The translations under genes and the position numbers were made by a program. A stretch of 64,000 nt of DNA from Streptomyces sp. GQFP (lineage in GTDB: Bacteria; Actinomycetota; Actinomycetes; Streptomycetales; Streptomycetaceae): contig NZ_CP089312.1 in the NCBI RefSeq assembly GCF_021545335.1, forward strand, positions 5,828,001 through 5,892,000. The letters are read 5' to 3'. Below, piece by piece: positions 27,513 to 34,719 of the stretch (the first letter of the stretch is position 1; the number at the start of each line of letters is the position of its first letter). The notes below the pieces were generated by a model. That model worked only from the letters and a program-made list of their open reading frames with translations, made no database searches and was not told where the DNA came from.

Positions 27513-28361
27513 ATGACTGACCGGCCCTTGACGCTCATGGCAGTGCACGCCCACCCCGACGACGAGGCCACCGGAACCGGAGGGGTCCTCGCGCGGTACG
27601 CGGCGGAAGGCATCCGCACGGTTCTCGTGACGTGTACCGACGGCGGTTGCGGCGACGGACCGGGCGGCGTCAAGCCGGGTGACCCCGGGCACGATCCGGC
27701 GGCGATCGCCTTGATGCGCCAGCAAGAACTCGAGGCGAGCTGTGACGTCCTGAAGATCAGCGATCTGGAGCTGCTGGGCTATGCCGACTCCGGGATGGTG
27801 GGCTGGCCGAGCAACGACGCCCCCGGATCCTTCTGGCAGACGCCCGTGGAGGAAGGCGCGGCCCGACTCGCGGAACTCATGCGGCACTACCGACCCGATG
27901 TGGTCGTCACCTACGACGAGAACGGCTTCTACGGCCACCCCGACCACATCCAGGCCCACCGCATCACGATGGCGGCGCTGGAGATGACCGCACTGGAGAA
28001 GACCCCGCTGACGCCGAAGGTGTACTGGACGACGATGCCCCGCTCGCTGATGCAGCGGTTCGGCGAGGTCATGCGCGAGTTCGACGAGGACATGCCGGAG
28101 CCGGACCCCGCCGAGGCCGCCGCGATGGCCGAGATCGGCCTTCCCGACGACGAGATCACCACGTGGGTGGACACCGTCGCGTTCAGCGGTCAGAAGTTCG
28201 ACGCGCTGGCCGTGCACGCCAGCCAGGGCGAGAACATCTTCTTCCTCAGGATGGGCAAGGAGAGGTTCGGCGAGTTGATGGGCGTGGAGACCTTCGTACG
28301 TGTCCAGGACGCCACCGGTACGGCGATACCCGAGAACGATCTCTTCGCCGGACTGCGCTGA
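27513..28361 (+). CDS. PIG-L family deacetylase (MshB/Mca-like)
   Basis: The 282-residue zinc hydrolase has the N-terminal motif VHAHPDDEATGTGG, whose His, Asp and Asp/Glu bind zinc and act as base. The second motif is YDENGFYGHPDHIQAHR. Family members remove acetyl groups from glucosaminyl-inositols or cleave mycothiol conjugates for detoxification. The length and FVRVQDATGTAIPENDLFAG ending fit the Mca/MshB branch, but which reaction it performs cannot be told from sequence. A Shine-Dalgarno AGGAGG precedes ATG 27513. The gene is convergent with the FAD monooxygenase. Confidence 0.85.
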   Translation: MTDRPLTLMAVHAHPDDEATGTGGVLARYAAEGIRTVLVTCTDGGCGDGPGGVKPGDPGHDPAAIALMRQQELEASCDVLKISDLELLGYADSGMVGWPSNDAPGSFWQTPVEEGAARLAELMRHYRPDVVVTYDENGFYGHPDHIQAHRITMAALEMTALEKTPLTPKVYWTTMPRSLMQRFGEVMREFDEDMPEPDPAEAAAMAEIGLPDDEITTWVDTVAFSGQKFDALAVHASQGENIFFLRMGKERFGELMGVETFVRVQDATGTAIPENDLFAGLR

Positions 28362-28396
28362 TCGGCCGGACAGGCCCTGGGCGCGCTGATGTGCGG

Positions 28397-29560
28397 CTAC
28401 GCGTGTCCGTTGAACATGCCGACCAGGCTGTGGGGGGCGTTGTCGCCGTAGAGCACCTCGTGGATTCGGACGCCTTCGGTGGCGGCTTCGGCGCTGCGGG
28501 GGAACATGGCCTGCTCGTACTCGGCGAGGGCGGTCTCGATGTCGTCGGGGTGGGCGGCGATGAGCCTGCCGAGTTCGGCGCCGTCGTACATGGCCATGTT
28601 GGCGCCCTCGCCGGCCGGGATCGAGACGTGGGCGGCGTCGCCGAGCAGAGTCACACCCGGCACCCGGTCCCAGCGGTGTCCGACGGGCAGGACGTTGAGG
28701 GGGCGCCAGACCGGCGCGGTCTCGCCGTCGGTGATCAGCGCGGTGAGCTCCGGCGCCCAGTCGTCGAACTCCTGTGCGATCCGAGTCCGCGCGGCGGCGG
28801 GGTCGGTGAAGTCGATCCCGGCGAACCACTCCTGCGGCCTGGAGAGCATCGCGTACGCGTGGATGGTCCCGCCGCGCTCGCGGTGAGCCCCGATCCCCTG
28901 CCCCGGCACGGGTGCGAACAGCGATCCGCTGCCGACCGCCTTCGCGCCGGCGGGGTGCCGGGTGTCGGCGTCGAACAGGTAGGTCTCGACGTACGACATC
29001 CCGAGGTACGAGGGTGCCGCGTCGGAGAGCAGCGGCCGGACCCGGGACCAGGCGCCGTCCGCGCCGACGAGCAGGCCGGTGTCGAGGGTGGTCCCGTCGG
29101 CGAAGGTCACCTCGTGGCGGCCGTCGGACAGGGTCTGGGCACCGCTGACCTTGTGCCCCCACCGGACGGTGCCGGCCGGGAGCGAGTCGAGCAGCAGTTG
29201 CCGCAGCTCGCCGCGCTGCACCTCGGGGCGGCCACCCGTACCGTCGTCGGCGTCCTCGAACAGGACGGTTCCGTCCCGGCCGAGGATCCGTGAGGCCTGA
29301 CGGCCCTCCAGGATGAGCCCGCGGAACCCGTCGAACAGCCCGGCGGCCTTGAGGGCGAGCTGCCCGTCGTGCTCGTGGATGTCGAGCAGCCCGCCTTGGG
29401 TGCGGGCGGTCGGGGATGCCTCGGCCTCGTAGACGGTGGCCGGTATGCCGTTGACGTGGAGGACCCGGGCGAGGGTCAGGCCGCCGAGTCCGGCGCCGAT
29501 GATCGTGGCGTGGGGGGTGGGGGTGGGGGTGGGGATGTGGGTGGGGGTCGTGGTGGTCAT
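28397..29560 (-). CDS. FAD-dependent monooxygenase, TetX-like
   Basis: The 387-residue class A flavin monooxygenase has the FAD motif IIGAGLGGLTLARVLHVNG. The second motif VGADGAWSRVRPLL (DG motif) and the third LLGDAAHVSIPAGEGANMAM (GD motif) are also present. GGLLDIHEHDGQLALKAAGL is characteristic of the tetracycline-destructase-like group, although enzymes of this kind also act on other aromatics. ATG 29560 follows CAGGAG at good spacing. The gene is divergent from a TetR gene, and three perfect operators between them strongly suggest drug- or substrate-inducible repression. Activity on tetracyclines is not established by sequence. Confidence 0.85.
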   Translation of the reverse strand: MTTTTPTHIPTPTPTPHATIIGAGLGGLTLARVLHVNGIPATVYEAEASPTARTQGGLLDIHEHDGQLALKAAGLFDGFRGLILEGRQASRILGRDGTVLFEDADDGTGGRPEVQRGELRQLLLDSLPAGTVRWGHKVSGAQTLSDGRHEVTFADGTTLDTGLLVGADGAWSRVRPLLSDAAPSYLGMSYVETYLFDADTRHPAGAKAVGSGSLFAPVPGQGIGAHRERGGTIHAYAMLSRPQEWFAGIDFTDPAAARTRIAQEFDDWAPELTALITDGETAPVWRPLNVLPVGHRWDRVPGVTLLGDAAHVSIPAGEGANMAMYDGAELGRLIAAHPDDIETALAEYEQAMFPRSAEAATEGVRIHEVLYGDNAPHSLVGMFNGHA

Positions 29561-29590
29561 GGTGACTCCTGGTGGCGGGGTGGGCGCGGA

Positions 29591-29669
29591 ATCCATGGAA
29601 CGGCGTTCCATGGATTGACACCAGCCTGGAACGCCGTTCCAGAGATGTCAAGCTGGAACGCCGTTCCAG
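29591..29669. promoter_or_regulatory. three palindromic TetR operators TGGAACGSCGTTCCA
   Basis: Three copies occur: TGGAACGGCGTTCCA (29596-29610, within a longer 25-bp dyad 29591-29615), and CTGGAACGCCGTTCCAG twice (29626-29642 and 29653-29669). Centres are 31 and 27 bp apart, roughly three and two-and-a-half helical turns. They fill the gap between the monooxygenase and TetR genes and are almost certainly the TetR binding sites. Confidence 0.92.
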
Positions 29670-29690
29670 GGGGTATGTCAGGATGAACGC

Positions 29691-30368
29691 ATGGCTGAAA
29701 GCGGAGCACGTCGTTCGGAGCGACGAAGGGAGCCGCTCTCCCGGGAGCGCATCGTCGAGGCGGCGATCGAGCTTCTCGACGCGGAGGGCGAGGGTGGACT
29801 GACGTTCCGCGCACTGGCCCGGCGGCTTTCCACGGGGCCGGGTGCGATCTACTGGCACGTCACGGGCAGGGACGAGTTGCTGGGGGCCGCCACCGACGCG
29901 GTCGTCACCGACACCATGACCGCCGTCGTCACCGCCGGCGCGACCCCGCAGGAGGCGGTACGTGCCCTCGCGCTCGGCGTGTTCGACGCGATCGACGCCC
30001 ACCCGTGGATCGGCACGCAACTCGCCCGCGCCCCCGCGCAGACACCGCTGCTGCGGGTCTTCGAGCACCTCGGACGCCAGGTCGAGGCGCTCGGGGTGCC
30101 CCACGCGGCCCAGTTCACGGCCGCGTCCACGCTGCTGAACTACGTCCTCGGCGTGGGCGGCCAGAACGCGGCCAACGCCCGCGACCACCAGCCGGGCACG
30201 ACCCGCGAGGAGTTCCTGGCGGGGGTCTCGGCGGCCTGGGCGAACCTGGACTCCGAGGAGTACGCGTTCACCCGGAACGTCGCGGAGCAGCTACGCGATC
30301 ACGACGACCGGGAGGAGTTCGTGGCGGGGATCGATCTGATCCTGGCGGGGATCACTGCGCGGTCGTGA
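29691..30368 (+). CDS. TetR family repressor of the divergent monooxygenase
   Basis: The 225-residue protein has a TetR helix-turn-helix (IVEAAIELLDAEGEGGLTFR, ALARRLSTGPGAIYWHVTGR). The C-terminal domain is of the tetracycline-repressor-like class (YVLGVGGQNAANARDHQPGT). It is divergent from the TetX-like monooxygenase with 130 bp between starts, and three perfect palindromes occupy that gap. Autoregulation and control of the monooxygenase are the expected role. ATG 29691 is used; a weak AGGAT lies upstream. Confidence 0.92.
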   Translation: MAESGARRSERRREPLSRERIVEAAIELLDAEGEGGLTFRALARRLSTGPGAIYWHVTGRDELLGAATDAVVTDTMTAVVTAGATPQEAVRALALGVFDAIDAHPWIGTQLARAPAQTPLLRVFEHLGRQVEALGVPHAAQFTAASTLLNYVLGVGGQNAANARDHQPGTTREEFLAGVSAAWANLDSEEYAFTRNVAEQLRDHDDREEFVAGIDLILAGITARS

Positions 30369-30502
30369 ACTTGGTCTAGGCGGTGGGGGCTCGTCGGCAC
30401 CCCGTGTGATGCGGTTCCGCTCATCGGAGCCGAGAAGTGACGGGAATGGCGTTAGCGTGGGCACGTGCCGGAACGCGCCTCGACGAGTGGAAGGGGCGGC
30501 CG

Positions 30503-30856
30503 ATGACCATGCCGTACGCGGACGGGGACGGCCCGCTCATCCCCCGGCCCGAGCTGACGCTGCCCGACCTGCGGCAGGCGGTGGCCACCGTCGCTCCGTC
30601 CCGGCTGCCCGAGTTCTTCGAGGACCTGCAGAAGGCATTCGTGCGCGCGGGCGACGAGGACAGCGTCGTACCGATCCGTATGTTCTACCGGCAGTGGGGT
30701 GTCGTCGTGGAGATCGAGAGACACCCGGAGATGGCGCGCAGGCTGCACGCCGCCGAGCAGGCGATCAGCAGCGCTGACCCTGACGTACGGGAGCGGGCGA
30801 TCCAGGAGGCCGGCGAGATCGTGCAGGCGGCTCACCGTGAGGTCGCCGGTAGCTGA
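30503..30856 (+). CDS. DUF6247-type small protein, probable antitoxin partner
   Basis: The 117-residue acidic protein contains LPDLRQAVATVAPSRLPEFF and RMFYRQWGVVVEIERHPEMA, a pattern I recognise from actinobacterial DUF6247 proteins encoded directly before a small RelE-like protein. That partner is present here as a broken gene. Such pairs are likely toxin-antitoxin systems. ATG 30503 is chosen because AAGGGG lies 8-12 bp upstream; the longer frame from 30437 adds non-conserved residues. Confidence 0.6.
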   Translation: MTMPYADGDGPLIPRPELTLPDLRQAVATVAPSRLPEFFEDLQKAFVRAGDEDSVVPIRMFYRQWGVVVEIERHPEMARRLHAAEQAISSADPDVRERAIQEAGEIVQAAHREVAGS

Positions 30857-31099
30857 CTGGCACTGGGAGCTGTTCCAGGGCGACTTGCTGGACGGCCTCC
30901 CGGAGGCGGCACGAGCCGAGACGGATCGGCTGGCCAACGAGGTTGCCGTACGCGAGTCCATGGTCTTTCTGGAGGGGGCGGCCTACACCGGTCCGGGGCC
31001 CGGCGTGCGGACCGAGAGCAGGGGCTGCTCATGCTCACGTACCTGACGGATATCCGTGGTTAGCGGATCGTGGTCGTACAGGTGGGCTGGTTCGGCTGA
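30837..31099 (+). pseudogene. decayed RelE-like toxin gene (frameshift plus stop)
   Basis: The frame starting at GTG 30837, overlapping the DUF6247 gene by 20 bp, reads ADWHWELFQGDLLDGLPEAA and then RAETDRLANEVAVRESMVFL. It terminates early after ESRGCSCSRT. One base away, the sequence continues sensibly as GLLMLTYLTDIRG, a TAG stop (31061-31063), then RIVVVQVGWFG and a natural stop at 31097-31099. The expected unbroken protein would carry the hydrophobic beta-strands of RelE/ParE toxins at its end. One frameshift near 31015-31025 and one nonsense codon explain the pattern. Sequencing error could account for only one of them. Confidence 0.6.
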
Positions 31100-31173
31100 C
31101 TCTTTGGCAACGCCCTTCCCGCCATCGGCCTCGTGAACTTCCGCCAGGCTGTGTGTGCCGGGGGGAAAAAGAG

Positions 31174-31854
31174 TCAGGTGGGGCGGGCCCGGCTGGCGGG
31201 GCCGGAGTCCAGGCGTTTCAGCCAGGTGTCGAGGTGAGGACAGGTGGCGCGCAAGGCGTCCAGGCCGAGGAGCTCGATCGCGTCCGGGCCGTCCACGACC
31301 TTGCGATAGGCGGGGTGGGCCCTCAGGATCCGCTTCGACGGCGCCGTGTCGGGACCGTTGTTGACCAGTTCGGGGCCGCCCGCCGCAGTGACATGGGACA
31401 GCAGTACGTCGGCCACCCTGGGCGACTCGATCAGCTCGGCAAGCTCGTTCGCGGCGGCGAGTACCCAGGCCTCCGTCTCATGGAGGGCGAGGAACGGCAG
31501 GAATCGCGGGTCATCGACGATTCGTGCCATCGCCTCCTCGACATGACTGACACGGGCGTACGCGTCACCGGCCGGGGCGTCGGAGAGCCCGGGTGTGTCG
31601 GAGGGCAGCCCGTACAGGTCGAGCATCGTGGTCACCGTGTCGACGGCCGAATTCCGCAGCAGCGCCCGGATGTCGTGCTCGATCCTGGGCCACCTGCTCA
31701 CCCCGCCTTTGTCGTGCGGCCGGCCCGCGGCCCGCCGGGTCTTGAGCACGACCGGCGTGACCCAGACATCCCGCTCGAACAGTTCCGGCTGGAGGACCTG
31801 CTGCACCAGGCGCTCCTCCGTCGCGCCTTCCACCAGCACGTGAACCTGACGCAT
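31174..31854 (-). CDS. DUF4276 family protein (Toprim-like), partner of the AAA ATPase
   Basis: The 226-residue protein starts MRQVHVLVEGATEERLVQQV, which carries the conserved glutamate motif of DUF4276. Later motifs are VTTMLDLYGLPSDTPG (Asp motif) and FLALHETEAWVLAAANEL (His-x-x-Glu). These match a Toprim-like nuclease fold, the same general fold used by OLD-family and PARIS effectors. It begins 11 bp after the AAA ATPase stop on the same strand, with GAGGT before its ATG, so the two form an operon. The pairing suggests ATPase-controlled nuclease activity, perhaps against phage or plasmid DNA. This is inference from context. Confidence 0.75.
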   Translation of the reverse strand: MRQVHVLVEGATEERLVQQVLQPELFERDVWVTPVVLKTRRAAGRPHDKGGVSRWPRIEHDIRALLRNSAVDTVTTMLDLYGLPSDTPGLSDAPAGDAYARVSHVEEAMARIVDDPRFLPFLALHETEAWVLAAANELAELIESPRVADVLLSHVTAAGGPELVNNGPDTAPSKRILRAHPAYRKVVDGPDAIELLGLDALRATCPHLDTWLKRLDSGPASRARPT

Positions 31855-31865
31855 TCGCCCCGACC

Positions 31866-32999
31866 TCACCGTTCCCGCTCGGGCCGGGGACGACCACCCA
31901 GCAGGTTCTTCAGCCACAGATCACCGAGCGAGTAGCTGTCGAGCCAGGCCGCCAGTGCCTCGGGGTCGGGCCGATGCAGTCGCGTCGAACCGTCCACGCG
32001 CTCGGCGACGACGAGTTCGTCGAGCCCGAACTGGTCGACCAGGGTGACGGACTGGGTGGCGGCGAGAATCTGGCTGTGGGTGGAGGCCGACCGGAACAGC
32101 TCGGCCAGAACGGTGATCGCGAAGGGGTGCAGGCCCAGCTCGGGTTCGTCGAGCACGAGCAGTGCCGGCGGTTGTGGCTGGAGCAGGAGCACGGCCAGAC
32201 AGATGAAGCGCAGGGTGCCGTCGGACAGCGCGTCGGCGGGAAAGACCGTGTCGGACCCGACCTGCCTCCACCGGAGTGGCACCCGTGCGGCCGCGTCCTC
32301 GGTGAGGAGGAAGTCGCGGAAGAAGGGTGCGACAGACCGGACCGTGCGCACGATCTGCTGGTACTCCGCCGGATGCTCCTCGCCCATGCGTCGCAGGAAC
32401 GCGGCGAGGTTGCGTGCGTCCGGGTGCAGGACCTCCGTGTCGGAGGCGTAGCCCGGCTGCTTCACCGGGGCACCCGGGGTCGTGTCATGGAAGTGATAGA
32501 CGCGGCAGCCCCGCAGTATCTCGAGCGTGTGACGGGCCACGCCGCCGGCTCCGACCGGTCCGTCTTCCGCGACCTCGGCGAGTTTCGACTCGCGGTGGCC
32601 CCGGCCGATCTCCTGCTTCAGCGGCTGCTCATCGCGCGCCTTGTCGTGGAACTCCACCGCCTCCCGGCCGAAGACCAGTTCTCCCCGGTGCGAGGGAACC
32701 AGCGTGGCCTTGTAGGTGTTCACGGCATCGCTGTTGTCGGCCTCCACGCGCAGCCCGATCCCTGCGGATCCCTTGGCCACGTCGTGCAGCAGGGCCACGG
32801 CTCCGCCACGCAGCCCGACCTCCAAGCCCAGCTCGCCATCGGCGATGCGTCCGAGCAGTTCGACGGCCTCGATGAAGTTGGTTTTGCCCGCGCCGTTGGG
32901 GCCGACGAGCACGGTGACCGGGCTCAGGGCCAGCTCGACCTGGTCGATCGACTTGTAGCCGCTGACGGTGATGCGTCGAACCCTGCGTGACATGGGCAT
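31866..32999 (-). CDS. AAA/ABC-type ATPase (AAA_21, SMC-like core)
   Basis: The 377-residue protein is a compact ABC-type ATPase without a long coiled coil. It begins RRITVSGYKSIDQVELAL, has Walker A LVGPNGAGKTNFIEAV, signature-like DALSDGTLRFICLAVLLL, Walker B PALLVLDEPELGLHP, and a downstream switch ILAATQSVTLVDQFGLDELV. These are the AAA_21/COG4637 features shared with ATPases of several defence systems. It is the first gene of a two-gene operon with DUF4276. Starts at 32999 and 32993 are both possible. It is divergent from a NADAR gene with only about 34 bp between them. Confidence 0.88.
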   Translation of the reverse strand: MPMSRRVRRITVSGYKSIDQVELALSPVTVLVGPNGAGKTNFIEAVELLGRIADGELGLEVGLRGGAVALLHDVAKGSAGIGLRVEADNSDAVNTYKATLVPSHRGELVFGREAVEFHDKARDEQPLKQEIGRGHRESKLAEVAEDGPVGAGGVARHTLEILRGCRVYHFHDTTPGAPVKQPGYASDTEVLHPDARNLAAFLRRMGEEHPAEYQQIVRTVRSVAPFFRDFLLTEDAAARVPLRWRQVGSDTVFPADALSDGTLRFICLAVLLLQPQPPALLVLDEPELGLHPFAITVLAELFRSASTHSQILAATQSVTLVDQFGLDELVVAERVDGSTRLHRPDPEALAAWLDSYSLGDLWLKNLLGGRPRPERER

Positions 33000-33033
33000 C
33001 AATGTATCGACCTATCGGGGTCGGACACTGACG

Positions 33034-33666
33034 ATGCTGCCGACATCCGGAACGCTCTCGCCGACCAAGCCCGAAGTCTCGCCGGTCGCCGCTGAACCCT
33101 CCAAGTGGCTCTCCCGGCGTGGTGAACCGCTGACTCCTGAAGGGTTTCTCGGGGAAGTCGCTGATCTCATCGATGAGTTGAGCGGTCGTCCAACCGCCGG
33201 GGAACGTTGCTGGGAGGCTGTTCGGCGGGTATCAGCTCAGTCCGACCGAACATCATCGCGCCGCAACGAGTTCCCGGTGTCCGTCGAATTCGCCGGTGAG
33301 ACCTATTCCTCGGTGCTCCACGGGTACTGGTCCCTGTCTGCGGCCGATGCCTCCGATCGAAGGCGGACAGCGGATGCCCCCACGGCCCGGGAAGCGCATG
33401 ACCTGGGAGGACGGGCGCCGAGGCGGGCGGATTGGTCCCGTGTGCGGCTCGCCGTCATGACCGGCCTGCTCAGGGCGAAGTCCACCCAGCACGCCGAACT
33501 CGCCGAGATCCTCGTCTCCACCGGCGACGCCACCATCAGCTACACCGGCTCGTCGGACTCCCCCTTCTGGCGAGACGCCTCGGACCATCGCGGACGGAAC
33601 TGGATGGGCCGACCGCTGGAGTTGACCCGGTCCGAACTCGTCGCGCAGCGGTCGCCCGCCGGGTGA
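33034..33666 (+). CDS. NADAR-domain protein (divergent member)
   Basis: The C-terminal two thirds of this 210-residue protein fit the NADAR (YbiA-like) domain. Matching segments are VEFAGETYSSVLHGYWSL, AREAHDLGGRA, DWSRVRLAVMTGLLRAK, QHAELAEILVSTGDATI and GRNWMGRPLELTRSELVAQR. NADAR proteins act on ADP-ribose and include DNA de-ADP-ribosylating antitoxins. The usual Glu in the SVEHxYW-like motif is replaced (SVLHGYW), and the N-terminal FSNF motif is missing, so activity may be lost or changed. The first 60 residues are unassigned. ATG 33034 is a best guess with no clear ribosome binding site. Confidence 0.6.
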   Translation: MLPTSGTLSPTKPEVSPVAAEPSKWLSRRGEPLTPEGFLGEVADLIDELSGRPTAGERCWEAVRRVSAQSDRTSSRRNEFPVSVEFAGETYSSVLHGYWSLSAADASDRRRTADAPTAREAHDLGGRAPRRADWSRVRLAVMTGLLRAKSTQHAELAEILVSTGDATISYTGSSDSPFWRDASDHRGRNWMGRPLELTRSELVAQRSPAG

Positions 33667-33705
33667 CACCCGCGAGACCGCCCGCGCTTGTGGCGCCCCG
33701 TCCGC

Positions 33706-34104
33706 TCAGCCGACCGGGGGCGGATCGACCTCGCCGCCGACGCCGGAGCGGCCCGCGGGCACGCCGACGACGTACACGGTCACCTGCTGTCGGACGGATT
33801 CGCCGAAGACCTCGACCACGGCATCTGTGACAGACGCGATCAGCCGCGAGGGAGCGTTGTCGATCCCCGGCAGGTTCAACGCCGCTTCACGCAGGTTCAG
33901 CGAGACGATCGGTGCGTTCACCGTGGCGGGTACGCCGCCGATGCCCCAGCGGTCGCGCGGGATGCCGAACAGTTCGACGACCGCCATGGGGCGTGCTCGC
34001 TCCCCGTACACCTTGACCAGCGCCTCCGTGAGGGCGAGGACGAGTTTCGGCTCGACCTTTCCGTCGAGTTCCTCTTCGTGGATCCGTACCTCGAAGTGCG
34101 GCAT
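33706..34104 (-). CDS. tautomerase superfamily protein, fused two-unit form
   Basis: The 132-residue protein begins Met-Pro (MPHFEVRIHEEEL), so Pro1, the catalytic base of 4-oxalocrotonate tautomerase relatives, is available after Met removal. Two repeats are visible: a first unit with LTEALVKVYGERARPMAVVE and a second with VTDAVVEVFGESVRQQVTVY, as in fused tautomerases. It would interconvert keto and enol forms of a small acid. It is divergent from a MarR remnant, which was probably its regulator. Confidence 0.8.
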   Translation of the reverse strand: MPHFEVRIHEEELDGKVEPKLVLALTEALVKVYGERARPMAVVELFGIPRDRWGIGGVPATVNAPIVSLNLREAALNLPGIDNAPSRLIASVTDAVVEVFGESVRQQVTVYVVGVPAGRSGVGGEVDPPPVG

Positions 34105-34119
34105 CACAGCTCCGTTCGT

Positions 34120-34440
34120 ATGGCTCGCTACCAGGACAGGCCGGGACGGACCCGAGCCGGGAGTCGACGAGGCGATCAGAGCGTTGCTGCTGCTCATGCC
34201 TCGCACGGTCGGGCGCGCGAAGCGGATCCGGGTGCCCGAGGAACTCCAGTCGCTCGCGCTCGCGCCCCGACCACCGTCAGCCTCATGGTCGGTGAGCTGA
34301 GCCGGAAGGGCGTCCTGGAGCGGCGGGAAGACGCATCGGACCGGCGTCGGCGCATCGTTAATATCACCGACGGCAAACGGCTGTCCACCGACAGCTGGCT
34401 TGCACGGGCAGCGCGTGCCCAGAACGGCCGCGACCGCCGA
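34120..34440 (+). pseudogene. MarR family regulator with internal deletion
   Basis: An N-terminal MarR-like piece (VDEAIRALLLLMPRTVGRAK, then PEELQSLALAPR) is followed about 34270, in a different frame, by TTVSLMVGELSRKGVLERRE and DASDRRRRIVNITD, the recognition helix and wing of MarR. The intervening winged-helix start is missing. A deletion of roughly 20 codons with a frame change best explains this. The rest downstream has no recognisable continuation. The gene is divergent from the tautomerase and is unlikely to make a functional repressor. Confidence 0.65.
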
Positions 34441-34504
34441 CCGCGGACTCCAGGCCGTCGGCGGCATGACCACGGCCTACGGCACCGCCGGCACCTGGAC
34501 AAGC

Positions 34505-34541
34505 GCCGGAAGGGCAGACTCCATTGCCCTTCCGGCTTTTT
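34505..34541 (+). terminator. intrinsic terminator with U-tract
   Basis: GCCGGAAGGGCA (34505-34516) pairs perfectly with TGCCCTTCCGGC (34525-34536) around an 8-base loop and is followed by TTTTT. A classical rho-independent terminator of this quality is unusual in Streptomyces. It shields the downstream spherulin-like gene from read-through. Confidence 0.88.
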
Positions 34542-34719
34542 ATTGCCCCCGTGTTCGCGGAAAAGAGAAAAGGGGCCTGATATTGGATGGGCTCGGATTT
34601 CGTTGACTTCTTCTTTTGTTGGCCTGTTTAATGTAATGACAAAAGGGCGGGAATGGTTCATTTTCCGTTGGTCGGCCGTTCATTGAATTGCGCGCTTTTT
34701 TCGAAAGGGAGGCAAGTCG
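34542..34719 (+). promoter_or_regulatory. AT-rich leader and promoter region of the spherulin-4-like gene
   Basis: These 178 bp are markedly richer in A and T than everything around them, with runs such as CTTCTTCTTTTG, TTTAATGTAATGAC and GCGCTTTTTTCG. No gene is seen. GGGAGG (34707-34712) is the ribosome binding site of the next gene. The composition suggests a foreign or strongly expressed, unusual promoter. Confidence 0.55.

Noticed and set aside
24189..28361. Plus-strand open frame of 1390 codons
   Set aside because: Only its last 282 codons (PIG-L, from 27513) are real. The rest is antisense to the SARP/NB-ARC/TPR regulator and is Arg/Gly/Val-rich shadow sequence.
27081..30188. Minus-strand frame of 1035 codons across several genes
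   Set aside because: It crosses the PIG-L gene, intergenic repeats, the monooxygenase in the wrong frame and the TetR gene, and has no coherent domain.
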